Positions 1-11,091 of a stretch of DNA of 64,000 bases are shown piece after piece. How positions within the stretch are numbered: position 1 is the first letter of the stretch; every line of letters starts with the position of its first letter. The notes under the pieces were generated by a model. It did not search any database, had not been told where the DNA came from, and saw only the letters and a list, made by a program, of their open reading frames with translations. The translations under genes and the position numbers were made by a program. This stretch comes from Moringa oleifera (lineage: Eukaryota; Streptophyta; Magnoliopsida; Brassicales; Moringaceae): NCBI GenBank assembly GCA_021397835.1, contig JAJFZO010000747.1, forward strand, positions 1,862,501 to 1,926,500. The letters are read 5' to 3'.

Positions 1-539
1 AAGTCAGTAAATTAATCAGGTTGCAAATCTGAGAATCCATTGCTATCCTTGTCACTGTCAGACTGTAAAACATGGAAAACATGTTTTTAGTTGACAGTGA
101 TCAGCATTTGTTTGCAAATAATTTTTGCAATTGATTTGAGTCCTTGATCTGTCTATATGCACTTTTCTGCATTTATAAAATTGAAGTCAGTGAATTAATC
201 AGAGCATCCAAATCATCATTTCCTTCACCTAACACGTGTTAATCTCATGGAAGTTATTAATATTGTAGATAGGAGTTTAGGAGTTGCATGTTCTTTGTTC
301 TGGTTAAATCTACAGTTGTAGATCCGCAATACTGTGATAGATCTTGTCTATCGTCATATTAGCTTGCTCTTTGAAGCCTTAGGTGGGTTCTACCCTTTGC
401 ATTGAAACTTTTCTAGCTATGGATTCTTGGGGATGTATTTTTTTGGGTCAAAATTTTGCACGTTACTTTTACTTGGCAGAGTGAAATTTGTTTCATTTTG
501 AAATAGCTTTCTCACAATATTTTCTTACGATTGAGGCAG
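1..539 (+). other. Intron of the UXS gene (5' part)
   Basis: No coding sequence is seen here. The stretch ends in a splice acceptor at 538-539 that opens the first visible UXS exon, so it is most simply the intron between the N-terminal exon, outside the window, and exon 2. A short direct repeat (AAGTCAGT then A/G then AATTAATCAG) occurs at 4-19 and again near 184-203. A 5'-UTR intron is possible if translation starts at 546. Confidence 0.55.
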
Positions 540-3500
540 TCCAACATGAGAATTTTGGTCACTGGAGGAGCTGGATTTATTGGTTCTCACCTGGTTGACA
601 AATTGATGGAAAATGAAAAGAATGAGGTTCGCATGCTTTCTTGTCTTATGTTATTTCCATGTCTACGAATGGAAAATCAGTGGCAAGCATTAGGAAAAAC
701 AGAAGGAGCTGACCTTTTGTGTATATCATTGAATTACTAGGATATTTATGTCTAAAACTCCTCTCTTCAGGTTATTGTTGTTGATAACTACTTTACTGGA
801 TCAAAGGACAATCTTAGAAAGTGGATTGGTCACCCGAGATTCGAGCTTATTCGTCACGGTACGTTCAAGGTTTTTGCCTTGGCAAGCTCTGGGTATTAAC
901 TTCTGGTTTTTCTTGCTTATAAAAACCATGGAGGTGTACATGTGATAGTTAACTTTATTATAACTTGTTTTATTTTTCTGGTCCCACTATCGCCTACCAT
1001 GTTTTTTTAAAAAAATTATTATCTTATAGTGAAAATTACATCTTAGATATTAATTTATATGCTCCTGTATTATATCAAATCATGTTGGCTGCTAAATCTT
1101 GTTTTTTCAGATGTTCATCTTGTACATTTCTCACATGGTGGTAGAATTTTATGTTATTTCAGTTTAGACTAATGTAAGAGAAGGCAAAAGATCAGAATTT
1201 TGAGAAGTTAATACCATAAAATTTGGTGAAAGATACTAAATGTAATATCTATTTGATTTGTTTAAAGTGGAAAATGATTTGGCCATGCAAACAGCTGCAT
1301 TTTGGGGGATCCTGAACTTACGAGATGTTTGAAAATTTAGCTACTGTCAGCATTTCTTCCAAAACAACATTTATTATCAAGATTCAAATGGATCACTTTC
1401 CTCTTGCTTATAAATTTTATGGAATTTCATACTGTTGATTGAGATTAATATTTTTTCTTCATTTTCTCCTTGTTTTTGGCTATACAGATGTTACAGAGCC
1501 ATTATTGGTTGAGGTTGACCAGATTTACCATCTTGCATGCCCAGCTTCTCCCATTTTCTACAAGTACAATCCTGTTAAGGTACGTGTATATTGTTTAACA
1601 TTGACTCAGCTATCTATATCAGTGATTTAAACCTGTGAAGTCAAAATCATTTTCCCATTAAGTCCAAATAAAGTGGTTTAGTTTTCATTGCTGCTCTAAA
1701 CTATTTGCAAACTAATGGAATTTTCTTTGGCCATAAAAATCAACTATACCATCCATCTTGACAATCTGGGTCTGTATTGGGTTTCATTGGTTATTCTGAT
1801 TCAAATTTCGTTTGGCATTGTAATTTATTGGTCACTTTCACGTCACTATTACATCTGTGTTTAAACAGACAATAAAGACGAATGTGATTGGCACACTGAA
1901 CATGCTAGGACTTGCCAAGCGAGTTGGAGCAAGGTTGGAGAACATGGTTTTGTGTTCATTGCTTTTTATACTGCTTCAAGTCGATTGTAATTATTGTTGA
2001 ACAGGATTTTGCTCACATCAACTTCTGAGGTATATGGAGATCCTCTCGTGCATCCCCAGCCTGAGACCTATTGGGGTAATGTTAACCCAATTGGTAAGTT
2101 GTTGTACACACAGGAATGCAACCTAATTGCCCTTCTTATACACTCCTTATCTCAGTAAAATTATTTATAGATTTCTATATTAAACATTTTGTGAGTAGCT
2201 CCTTCTGACTTTGCCCTCAAAATTTGTGACAGTTCTTGGAAACATCACTCATATGTTAAGCAAAATGATGACTGCATAACTTAAACAATTCATATGTCGT
2301 TGTTCTTATGATAGGGGTTCGAAGCTGCTATGATGAGGGAAAGCGTGTGGCTGAGACTTTGATGTTTGACTACCACAGGCAGCATGGAATAGGTGAATCT
2401 GCTGCGCTTTCTGTCCTGATCAAATTGTCCTCGTGATAGTATCCTTTTGACATATTTATTTCCTCATCACTACAGAAATACGCATTGCTAGAATCTTCAA
2501 CACATATGGACCTCGCATGAATATTGATGATGGGCGTGTTGTCAGCAATTTCATAGCTCAAGCACTTAGGTGATCATTTTGCATTAGATCTTGAGAAGAT
2601 TGTGACAAAAAGGCCGTTATTATATCCTCATATAAGATCAAAGATTGCTTCGCTAGAATTCTCATTTTTCACTGTCTGTTTTGTACTTTGTAGGGATGAA
2701 CCGTTGACTGTCCAGAAACCAGGGACACAAACTCGCAGTTTCTGTTATGTTTCTGACATGGTATGCAGACTATATAATTCCATTTGAGTTTATCACTTTA
2801 TGTTCGTGTCTGGTGTATATTAAAACTACTGTTATGTCAAATGTTATAGGTTGATGGTCTCATCCGTCTCATGGAAGGAGAGAACACCGGCCCTATCAAT
2901 ATTGGAAACCCAGGTACCTCGGTTACGAAAATGTTTTGATTTTTGGATTCTATCTTTTGTCCTTCTATCATCACGACTTTTACACAATTAATAAGATATT
3001 CTCTTTTGCATTTCCAGGTGAATTCACCATGCTTGAACTTGCTGAGAATGTGAAAGAGGTTAGTTGTTGTTTACTGTTTTTTTTTTCAATTACTCTCACC
3101 TGCAAACATGGTATATCACAGTAATACATTGGCAATGCGGCATCTGATTTTGAAATGTATAGAGTTTTCTTGAAAATTTTTCCGGGTTAAGAGGGGGAAG
3201 AGGGAAAGTTTGGAATAAAAGTGAGTTGTTCTATTCTTTATGCTTGTGTATGTGCAACAACAGCTATGCGTGGTGTCTTCGTGCGTGTGTTATGCATAGC
3301 ATCTCGGATTTTAATGTGGTTAAGCTCTGTTTTAGTTAAGATTTCGGGGTCTCTGCCAAGAATAATGTATGCCATTCTTATGCTGCAGCTTATTAACCCG
3401 AATGTGGAGATAAAGATGGTGGAGAACACTCCAGATGATCCGAGACAGAGGAAACCCGACATCACAAAGGCAAAAGAGCTCTTGGGATGGGAACCAAAGG

Positions 3501-3574
3501 TGAAACTGCGCAATGGCCTTCCCCTTATGGAGGAAGATTTCCGTTTGAGACTTGGTGTTCCAAAAACAAAGTGA
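540..3574 (+). CDS. UXS: UDP-glucuronic acid decarboxylase (UDP-xylose synthase), cytosolic type; 5' end outside window
   Basis: It converts UDP-glucuronate to UDP-xylose with bound NAD+, supplying xylose for xylan, xyloglucan and other wall polymers. Exons: 540-626, 771-858, 1488-1579, 1869-1933, 2005-2093, 2315-2392, 2476-2569, 2694-2760, 2850-2913, 3018-3058, 3389-3574. From the ATG at 546 the join gives 314 residues with every phase consistent. An extended short-chain dehydrogenase fold is shown by the Rossmann motif GGAGFIG at residues 7-13, a TSTSEVYG strand, and the catalytic YDEGK (Tyr-xxx-Lys). There is no membrane anchor, and the core begins directly at MRILVTGG, so it matches the soluble Arabidopsis UXS3/5/6 group, not the Golgi UXS1/2/4 group. 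Those proteins carry about 28 more N-terminal residues, and the in-frame Ser-Asn before the ATG fits a missing upstream exon. Confidence 0.95.
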
Positions 3575-4559
3575 ATTGCTATCACTAGCTTTACACAGGA
3601 GGGCAAGATTTTTGGCTATATATTGAGAGACTTCATAGTTGTCTTGTCCGGGAGTTACGCTTTGCCTTGTTGTCTTCTTTGTTTTCGTATCATAAAAAAT
3701 AAGTCATATATATTATGGATTCTGATAAACTGTTGAACCTTGTTTTGTTTTATAATTCATTGATTTTATATGGTGACTTTTGTCAATTCTGGTTTTGTTT
3801 ATTTCCTCCAATTTTGTTTCTATATTGGTCAGTAAAATTTTGGACCATTGGGTTTTCTGTTCATTGTGGCTTGGTTTCTCTGCCCCTCCTGGCAGTCTAC
3901 TGTTATAGTTAGCTAGTGCTCTATAGGGTTCACCAGGGGTCAATCTAATTTGCCTTCCATATTAATTTCCCACTTCTGTAGTTTTGCAGATGGCCCACAT
4001 GGTTGAAAATGGAAAATTTCAGGAAGATATGGGATGTTCTCTGTTTTTCTATTTTGATTTCCTTTATGAAACAATCCAACAGATCTGCCCTTACTGAGTT
4101 TGAATTAAAAACTGTTATCATACTTGATAGCTGCTTGCTTCTTAGGGCAAAAAAATGCCAGTATTTTACCATCCAAATCATGGAAAACATCAGAGAAGAA
4201 ATCAGCTTTGCCCACAACATATCATTCCATGATGGCATGGCAAAATGCCATTCACACCTTCAAAGTTATTGTTTTCAGACGGTCTTTTGACAACGTTGAT
4301 GGCGAGCTATGAGTTTTGACAATTCTGACAGCTATACAAAATTTCTCACTAAAATACCACAGCCAGCAAACAGAGTCGCTAGTCTCCTATAACCGATGTT
4401 CAAGGCCGTCAATGCCAAGCTCCAGAAGTTCCAATTACAATAAAGAGTAAGTTTCCAAAACTGGATTGCTCTTAAAAAACATAAATGTCCAACCATCTCT
4501 ATTGTTCCCAAGATGACTGATTCAAACACAGGCAAATCATCAACAAATAACAATGTCTT
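3575..4559. other. Convergent 3' intergenic region between UXS and the ATP synthase 6 kDa gene
   Basis: UXS (+) and the ATP synthase gene (-) point toward each other. The first couple of hundred bases are T-rich and probably UXS 3' UTR. The short open frames near 4003-4290 and 3945-4238 overlap on opposite strands and resemble nothing I recognise. I see no gene here. Confidence 0.5.
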
Positions 4560-4692
4560 ACTTTATTCAAGTGACGAAAAATAAACACAGGATAAGAATT
4601 GGAAGTGGAGTATCTAAAACATTTCTCCTCCATTATTAAAGATCATCAAAACCAAAGCAAGTTTCCCCTCCACCTTGTCCTCCAGAAATCAC
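4560..4692 (-). other. Probable 3'-terminal exon of the ATP synthase 6 kDa gene
   Basis: Read on the minus strand, a good pyrimidine tract and TTTGTAG acceptor (AG at 4694-4693) precede an exon starting G-TGA. Joined to the donor at 5970/5969 (AAGAG then GTAAC), the last codon becomes AG+G (Arg) followed by TGA (4691-4689). The protein end is therefore identical to the unspliced reading, which stops at TAA 5969-5967. A minus-strand AATAAA lies at about 4561-4566 and may set the 3' end. The intron would span 4693-5970. The end at 4560 is approximate. Confidence 0.55.
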
Positions 4693-5136
4693 CTACAAAG
4701 AACAAGAAGATCGTGCATCAATAGAGGTTCCAAAATGTGAAAGCATCAGTACGTGCCATCATTGCCAAAGAGAAGAACTTCCTTACTTTTCCGAACGTTT
4801 AAAATGTTGGATATACAAACTTCACAACTAACCAGTAAAAACTAAACCTATTATAGATCAACCCAACAAGATAACAACGTAGAATGTACGGCTGAAAGAA
4901 AGAAAACAAAAATTTAGCTTATTTACCCCAATACTATCAACTTTATTACATGTAACAAAAGCTCTATAACATCTAAACATAGTTTTACTCAAGAGTCCCT
5001 TATTTCAGTTGATAGTTATACAATCATAGCAGTTGCCATGTATTTGATACGATGCTGCGTAACAATCAATGACACAAATAGAAATGAATTCAGAAAAACC
5101 TTCTTTTTGTTGCTGGTTTGTTTCTCTTGGAAGAGA

Positions 5137-5163
5137 GGGGGAGGTGGAGGGGGAGGGGGAGGG
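5137..5163 (+). repeat. G-rich tract, potential G-quadruplex
   Basis: G runs of 5, 5, 5 and 3 lie at 5137-5141, 5149-5153, 5155-5159 and 5161-5163, with loops of 7, 1 and 1 bases. This fits the G3+N1-7 pattern. It sits inside the putative last intron of the minus-strand ATP synthase gene, so the G-rich strand is the template and the pre-mRNA would be C-rich. Confidence 0.6.
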
Positions 5164-5966
5164 AGGACTTGGATAGCAAGAATAACTATAAGCTCCAAAA
5201 AATTTCACTCAGAGTACCTAATAACCAAAAAGAAAATGGTTGCAATTCAAGCTTTTAGCAGTATTTATATTATCTCCTAACCAGTTTAACCAAAGTACAC
5301 ATTCATATCATAAACCCCATAGCCCATGCATTAAAATTTTATCTCCTGCTGTCAAACCATCTAAAAACATCTACGGCTTAAGTGAAGAAATCAAGAGCAA
5401 AGCCATAACACCCAGCCAATAAGAGATTGATGCACAAATGAGACTACTGATGACATAACTTGACGGAAGGAATTAACAAAATGTAAAAGCAGCACAATGC
5501 AAACAAAATCCTCCACTATAAAAAACAACCCAGCATTCTCATCTCCTTGACACCAGTGGAGAACTATTGGGCTTCATTTGAGGTTATCAGATTCTCATAT
5601 TAATTTATAATATAGTCATTATCTTCTGCAGCTATAACAGAAACAAGAACATGCAGATGAATGTATAAATGCATGTTCAGAATACTCATGCTGTCAAAAG
5701 TTAAACACCTTCATGAAATGCAAATAGGCTTAAATTTTCAGACCTAGGATGCTTTGGGCCTCTATGCTGGTGAACGAAATATGAGGCTCCCATTTCCAGT
5801 TTCCAAGTAAAAACAAAACACAATATGCAAAATCACAACAAATTATGAAAAAAAAAAAAGGCGCCTTAGTGGCTATGCTAGTTGCTTGTAGTTGCTGCAA
5901 TATCAGTTCATGGCAACCATGACAAATAAGAGATATTTGATAACTAAAAAGTACAAGGTAGTGATG

Positions 5967-6351
5967 TTACCTCTTGTGCCTCTGCACGAAGGGCGAGTTC
6001 TTGGCATCTTCTTCTGCAGACCATTGATAATACTAAATTAAGTATTAACGCTACATGATTACGATTTTGAAATCACCACAAATACAAGGACGCTCGCATA
6101 GTAAGTAATAAAAAGGGGATGCAGATACATACATGCAATTTCCTCTAATGAAGGAACTAAATACAAATCGACGAACACATATACATATGTGCAAAGAAAT
6201 TGAAGGAGATGCAGAGATCGATTTTGTTACCAGTGAGACCAAGAGAGAACTTAGTGATGAGGGTTCCGGTGATCGCGAACCCGACGAGGAACGGCCAGTT
6301 ACGGTTCCACTCTCTCCTGAAGAAAATGGGCCATGGATCGAACTTTCCCAT
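5967..6351 (-). CDS. Mitochondrial ATP synthase 6 kDa subunit
   Basis: This is a small accessory subunit of the plant F1Fo ATP synthase in the inner mitochondrial membrane. Exons on the minus strand are 6351-6231 (40 codons plus 1 base) and 6013-5967, giving 55 residues. The N-terminus MGKFDPWPIFFRREW, one hydrophobic segment (about residues 20-33) and the charged end EEDAKNSPFVQRHKR match the Arabidopsis At3g46430 type in length and layout. The GTAA holding the stop at 5969-5967 is also a usable donor; splicing to 4692 leaves the protein unchanged (see the 4560-4692 entry). In Arabidopsis, as I recall, this gene sits beside a UXS gene, and here it again neighbours UXS. Two TGGGCT (site II type) motifs upstream fit a nuclear gene for oxidative phosphorylation. 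Confidence 0.9.
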
Positions 6352-6630
6352 CTCTTTTTCGCTTCTTGAATCCTCACTCTATCGACTGGAAGGTACACGT
6401 TTCTGGTTCTTCTGTTCAATGTGGTGGCTATATGCAAGGCGCCCGGTGATCTGGCAGCGAATTCAGTTGTAGCCGTCGGATTTCGTTCTGTCTGCATAGT
6501 TTGATGTTGACCGGGAGTATCTGGAAGGTAATGAGATCGGACGGCCTTTGATGCTTTCCGCTGCCTAACCAACAACCCGGATGATGGGATGTTGTGGACC
6601 GTTGATCGTTGTTGGGAGTATACAGCTCAA

Positions 6631-6660
6631 TGGGCTAAATCTATTGTGTTTCCATGGGCT
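6631..6660 (-). promoter_or_regulatory. Pair of site II-like motifs upstream of the ATP synthase 6 kDa gene
   Basis: TGGGCT occurs at 6631-6636 and 6655-6660, with TAGGCCC near 6696-6702. TGGGCY elements (TCP-type binding sites) are common in promoters of nuclear mitochondrial-protein and ribosomal genes. They lie about 280-350 bp upstream of the start codon. Functional assignment is inference. Confidence 0.4.
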
Positions 6661-6801
6661 TGGTAGGTAAAACTTAAGCACATGATCCCACAACTAGGCC
6701 CTTCTATAAGGGTAGAGTTAATAAAGAGAGCTTCCCAGCTAAATCAATTAACTAAAAATAATGAAAATGTCTTAATTTAAATTTTAAAAATAAAAAAGTG
6801 A

Positions 6802-6876
6802 TAAATTAAATTTTAAGATATCAATTTAATTTTAAATTAAATTTTAAGATATCAATTTAATTTTAAATTAAATTTT
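6802..6876. repeat. Tandem repeat, 31-bp unit, 2.4 copies
   Basis: Bases 6802-6840 repeat exactly with an offset of 31. The unit contains TTAAGATATCAATTTAATTT, and a third copy is cut off after ATTTT at 6872-6876. It lies at the edge of the AT-rich desert. Confidence 0.85.
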
Positions 6877-7067
6877 ATTTTAGATAATTATAAACAATAA
6901 AAACATTTTTATTATTTAAATACTTCAAATTTGAATTGAATTATTTACTTTATTTTAAATCTGTCTTTCAAATTTAAATAATTTTTAATTTACAAGTTAT
7001 TAATTTTTTAAAATTTTGAAATTATAATTTTAAAAAAATACTTTTAATACATAAAAAAAATTAATTA

Positions 7068-7215
7068 TTTTTTATGATAGCTTAAATATTTTTTTACATA
7101 TGTAAAAAAAATTAAATCAAAATCTGTTATATGAGATTTAATTGATGTCTACAATTTTTAAAAATTTTTGGTAAAATTTAATTTGATACAAATTAATAAT
7201 CAGGATTTGATTTGG
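7068..7215 (+). repeat. AT-rich dispersed repeat, copy A
   Basis: It contains in order TTTTTATGATAGCTTAAAT, ACATATGTAAAAA, AAATCAAAATCTGTTATAT and a GGTAAAATTTAATTTGATA segment. The same order of blocks recurs in copies at 8.5, 9.0, 21.6, 37.6, 48.4, 52.5 and 54.7 kb. Boundaries are approximate. Confidence 0.45.
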
Positions 7216-7794
7216 TAATCTTATGAACTTCAAAATTTATTTGTCAATGAACATCAACATTTTATATAATTTTTATTAGAAACATAATAATTTAATAGAT
7301 AAAATAAAGATCAATAAAAAAATGTAAAATCAATTAAAGAATATTAAGAGTAAAAAAAAAAAGACGAAATTTTTGTCTTGAACTTGCATTATTCAAACAT
7401 TTCCAATTTTTATTTATATTCTAATATTACGAATTTATTTTTATAATGAAAATAAACCATAAAAATAAATTATATATCGAATTTTAGGATGTGATTGCAT
7501 CTGGACATTTGTAACATAACTAAATCCTATTTAATATAAACAAAACAAATATATTGTTACCATCTATGCTTACTTCTTATGATTAATAATTTCTAATCTT
7601 GTATTAATAGTGGTGGTATTATATGAACCTATACCATAGATCTTCTATTAAATTAATATTTAGTGGAGCTTTAAAACATATTTTGATGTGTACTTTTTAA
7701 ATTTTTTAATAATTTTAGATTTGTTTAATTTATTTAATTATATCACTAACTCATAAGAAGGCCAACTATCAAATATCATGTTTTTAATAAGCCA

Positions 7795-7870
7795 TATTTC
7801 TTAAATTCAATGCATACATTTCTTAAATTTAAAGTGCATACATTTCTTAAATTCAATGCATTTAAGAAAT
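7795..7870. repeat. Short direct repeats with an inverted end
   Basis: The segment TTTCTTAAATT(C/T)AA-TGCATAC appears three times in 70 bp. It is followed by an inverted piece AATGCATTTAAGAAATT that could fold back on the last direct copy. No gene is involved. Confidence 0.6.
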
Positions 7871-8399
7871 TGTTTAATTACGGCTATAGAAAAATCATTT
7901 TGTTACTTGTGTTTTAATTTGATTGTGAAATTTGTTGCCTTTCACTTAAATCATAATGTTTGTATGATAAATTGTGTTAAATTTTTAATAAAATTATAAC
8001 ACGAGATAATTTAATAAATTTAATAATTTATTTTTTATATTAATATTTTAAATAATCAAAATATCTTAAAGAAACTTAGCACAAAACTCAAATTAATTGA
8101 GAATTTTGATCCTTTCTATTTTGATATTATATACTACAATTGCACCTAAAAATATGTCCATACAAGAATGAAAGTATGCAATACATGATGTAAACTTTAG
8201 GGTATTATTGTATGTTATTAATTAAATTCTCATATTCAAAAAGTAACAAACTAAACATTAATTTTTTAATTTGGTTCAAATTGAATATTAGCTCAAATAA
8301 CTATAAAAAATTAGAAGTATGGTCGTTATTAAAATGCCTCAAAAATAATTTGGATAAATTATTTACTCTATTTCAGGTTCTCCTTCAATTTAAGTAATT

Positions 8400-8660
8400 T
8401 TTTATTTAATATCTATTTTTAATGAATTTTTAAAATTATTGACATTATAAATTTTTTTAAAAATATTTTAAATACTCAAAAAATTTTAAAACTTTTTGTG
8501 AGGGTAACTTCTTTACATTTATGAAGATTTTTAAGTTAAAATTCGTTGTGTAAAATTTTTAATTTGAATATTTTTAATTTTTAAATTTTTTAAGAAAAAT
8601 TTCATTGATAATATAGAATAAACGTTAAGATTCTATGAAACCTTTATTATAAACTTTACT
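8400..8660 (+). repeat. AT-rich dispersed repeat, copy B
   Basis: It carries ACTTTTTGTGAGGGTAAC, GTTAAAATTCGTTGTGTAA, AATATTTTTAATTTTTAAAT, and the 3' block CATTGATAATATAGAATAAA ending CTATGAAACCTTTAT. The 3' block matches copy C closely. Boundaries are approximate. Confidence 0.5.
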
Positions 8661-8798
8661 AACATCAAAATATATAAATTTTTAATATTGTCAATTGACA
8701 TGCTAAGGGATGACTATAAATATTGAATAGATTATAGGAAAAAAACAGAATAAATAAATAAGGTAATAGGCTTTAAAGGAAAATATACTTGTCAGTTC

Positions 8799-8800
<2 letters not shown>

Positions 8801-8840
<40 letters not shown>
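8801..8840. repeat. (TA)20 microsatellite
   Basis: Uninterrupted TA dinucleotides in the AT-rich desert. Confidence 0.97.
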
Positions 8841-8843
<3 letters not shown>

Positions 8844-8929
8844 AGTAAATAAAATTTTTACAAACGTAAAAGGAATTTAAATTATCATCATAAAAATTTT
8901 ATAACTTTTTGAATAAAATATATATTTTA

Positions 8930-9190
8930 ATTTTTTTAAAATAATATAATTATTTGAAAAATTATAAACTTTTTGTGATAATAGCTTCAATATTTTTTTT
9001 TTATATATGTGAAAATTTTTTTGATTTGTATAAGATATTTAATTTAAATATTTTTAATTTTTAAATTTTTTGATAAAGTTTAATTTAAACTAGATTGATA
9101 AATTAATATTTAATTTATTATGTTTTAAATATAAAAGTTTGATTGATAATATAAGATAAATATTAAAATTATATGAAATCTTTACTCTAT
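8930..9190 (+). repeat. AT-rich dispersed repeat, copy C (most complete)
   Basis: It contains ACTTTTTGTGATAATAGCTT, TATATATGTGAAAATTTTTT, AATATTTTTAATTTTTAAAT, TTGATAAAGTTTAATTTAAA, TTTAAATATAAAAGTTTGAT, TGATAATATAAGATAAATAT and TATATGAAATCTTTA. This copy has every block found in the others, so it is the best stand-in for a consensus. Confidence 0.5.
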
Positions 9191-10314
9191 TTTTTTATAT
9201 TAATAGATTTTAATTATTATTGATATTTTGTTTACATTTATGATCTCTTATACTTAATATTTCATAGTCACGTGTGCTTAATTTTTTAACTTCATAATTA
9301 TTTTTTGTTTTTTATTTATATTAATTATGATGTTATGCTTAATGAATTTTTATTTATTAGATCAAAATTTACTATTAATTTTGAATTGTGTTGAGATTTT
9401 AAATAAAGGATGACATGCATTAAAATAATAAATTTAATTATTAATATTTTATTTATTTTTTTCATATTAACATACTAAAAGTATGAAAATATCATTTTGA
9501 AAAACTTTGTCAACATATCTAGAAGATTATAATCCATACGGAATTGAACTTTCATTTAATGAGATCACATTTTTTTGGTATGCTTTAAGTTAGATTTTTT
9601 TTTTTTTTACAATACTCAATTTATCATATGGTAATATTATTTAATTATAATGTAAAAAAGTAAATAGAATGTTTGTTTTGATTTCATTACAAAACCTAAA
9701 TTTGGTTTAATGATTAAAAAAATTATATTATCATAAATGATGTATTAGAGTAAAATCCCTAATTTCATATTATATAGTTGCCATGCCAATATTATCCTCT
9801 CCAAAATAATCTTTAGTACATTCAAACATTATTTGATTGCCTCCCGTGATTTGTTTTATAAGCAAACTTTAAGCTTATTAGCATATCAATAAAATTTTTT
9901 GTGTTACTCCATTAAAAGGTGATTTGATAAATTTAACTTTTTATAATAGCTTAACTAAAATTTTAAATTAAAAAATTAAACATATAATTAATGCAATTGA
10001 TATAATAAAATTTCAAATTAAAATAATAAATTTACTTTTATATTTACATGTGATTTATTATATTAGTATAAAAACAAAAATATATATTTTAAATTTTTAT
10101 CTATTCAAAAGATCAACATATATAAATCACACAAAATCCATGTCAGATAATGCAGTGGACAGAAACATTGGACGTGCTTGGCGCCTGCAATTGCCAAAGC
10201 TCAAATCAAGCGGCTGCAAAAATTTTAACTCAAAATCACGAAAATTTCATGGCATATACCCTTCCCTCTCACAACCCGCCAAAGGAAACGCGTTTGCATT
10301 TCCCGAGGAAGCAC

Positions 10315-10681
10315 AATCCGTGTCACATTTTATTTTTTATTAGCAGCAGTCGATTAAGATAATATCTACGGCTATTATCAAAAGTCTTAATGTGCCACGG
10401 ATCGGCTATCCTGGTCGTTGATTAGGTTGAATCCAACGGTGCTCTTTGGAAGCCGACAAAGTTCAAATACTTGACAATCCCAAAGGAACGAATCCGTGCC
10501 TTAAGGGTCCCAACAATCACTGACCGTCGATATCGTGTTTATCAACGGGTCGCGAGCTACCCGCTATGTTTCACGCGGATCAATATGCTTTACCGTTGAC
10601 TTAAATCAATCCAACGGTTAAGGAAAAACCCCGCCAATGTTCCAAAATCCAAAATCCGAAGATTTCCTTCTATAAATGTCC
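10315..10681 (+). promoter_or_regulatory. Histone H4 promoter: octamers, hexamer, AACGG motifs and TATA box
   Basis: The plant histone octamer CGCGGATC is at 10574-10581, and a one-base variant CACGGATC is at 10396-10403. Reverse-oriented ATCCGTG versions are near 10315-10324 and 10491-10500. The histone hexamer CCGTCG is at 10524-10529. ATCCAACGGT is at 10431-10440 and TCCAACGGTTA at 10610-10620, the second matching the M-specific-activator type consensus. A TATA box (CTATAAAT) is near 10670-10678, about 105 bp before the ATG. Octamer and hexamer elements drive S-phase histone expression in plants. Confidence 0.8.
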
Positions 10682-10737
10682 GTATTGTCTCCTATCAAGT
10701 GCCATCGGAAGTTATAGTAACTCTCTTTTCTCGTTAA

Positions 10738-11091
<354 letters not shown>

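Larger units (their letters stand above)
6700..10140. other. AT-rich gene-free region
   Basis: About 3.4 kb with very low GC, no credible open frame and no recognisable RNA gene. It holds a 31-bp tandem repeat, a (TA)20 tract, a small direct/inverted repeat cluster at 7795-7870 and three copies of the AT-rich dispersed repeat described separately. The H4 promoter begins after about 10.3 kb, where base composition changes sharply. Confidence 0.7.

Noticed and set aside
5005..5208. Proline-rich minus-strand frame
   Set aside because: It is merely the complement of the G-rich tract in the ATP synthase intron.
6051..6575. Minus-strand open frame of 174 codons, Ser/Arg-rich
   Set aside because: It runs over the ATP synthase 6 kDa gene in a different frame; the 55-residue protein explains the conservation and splice sites.
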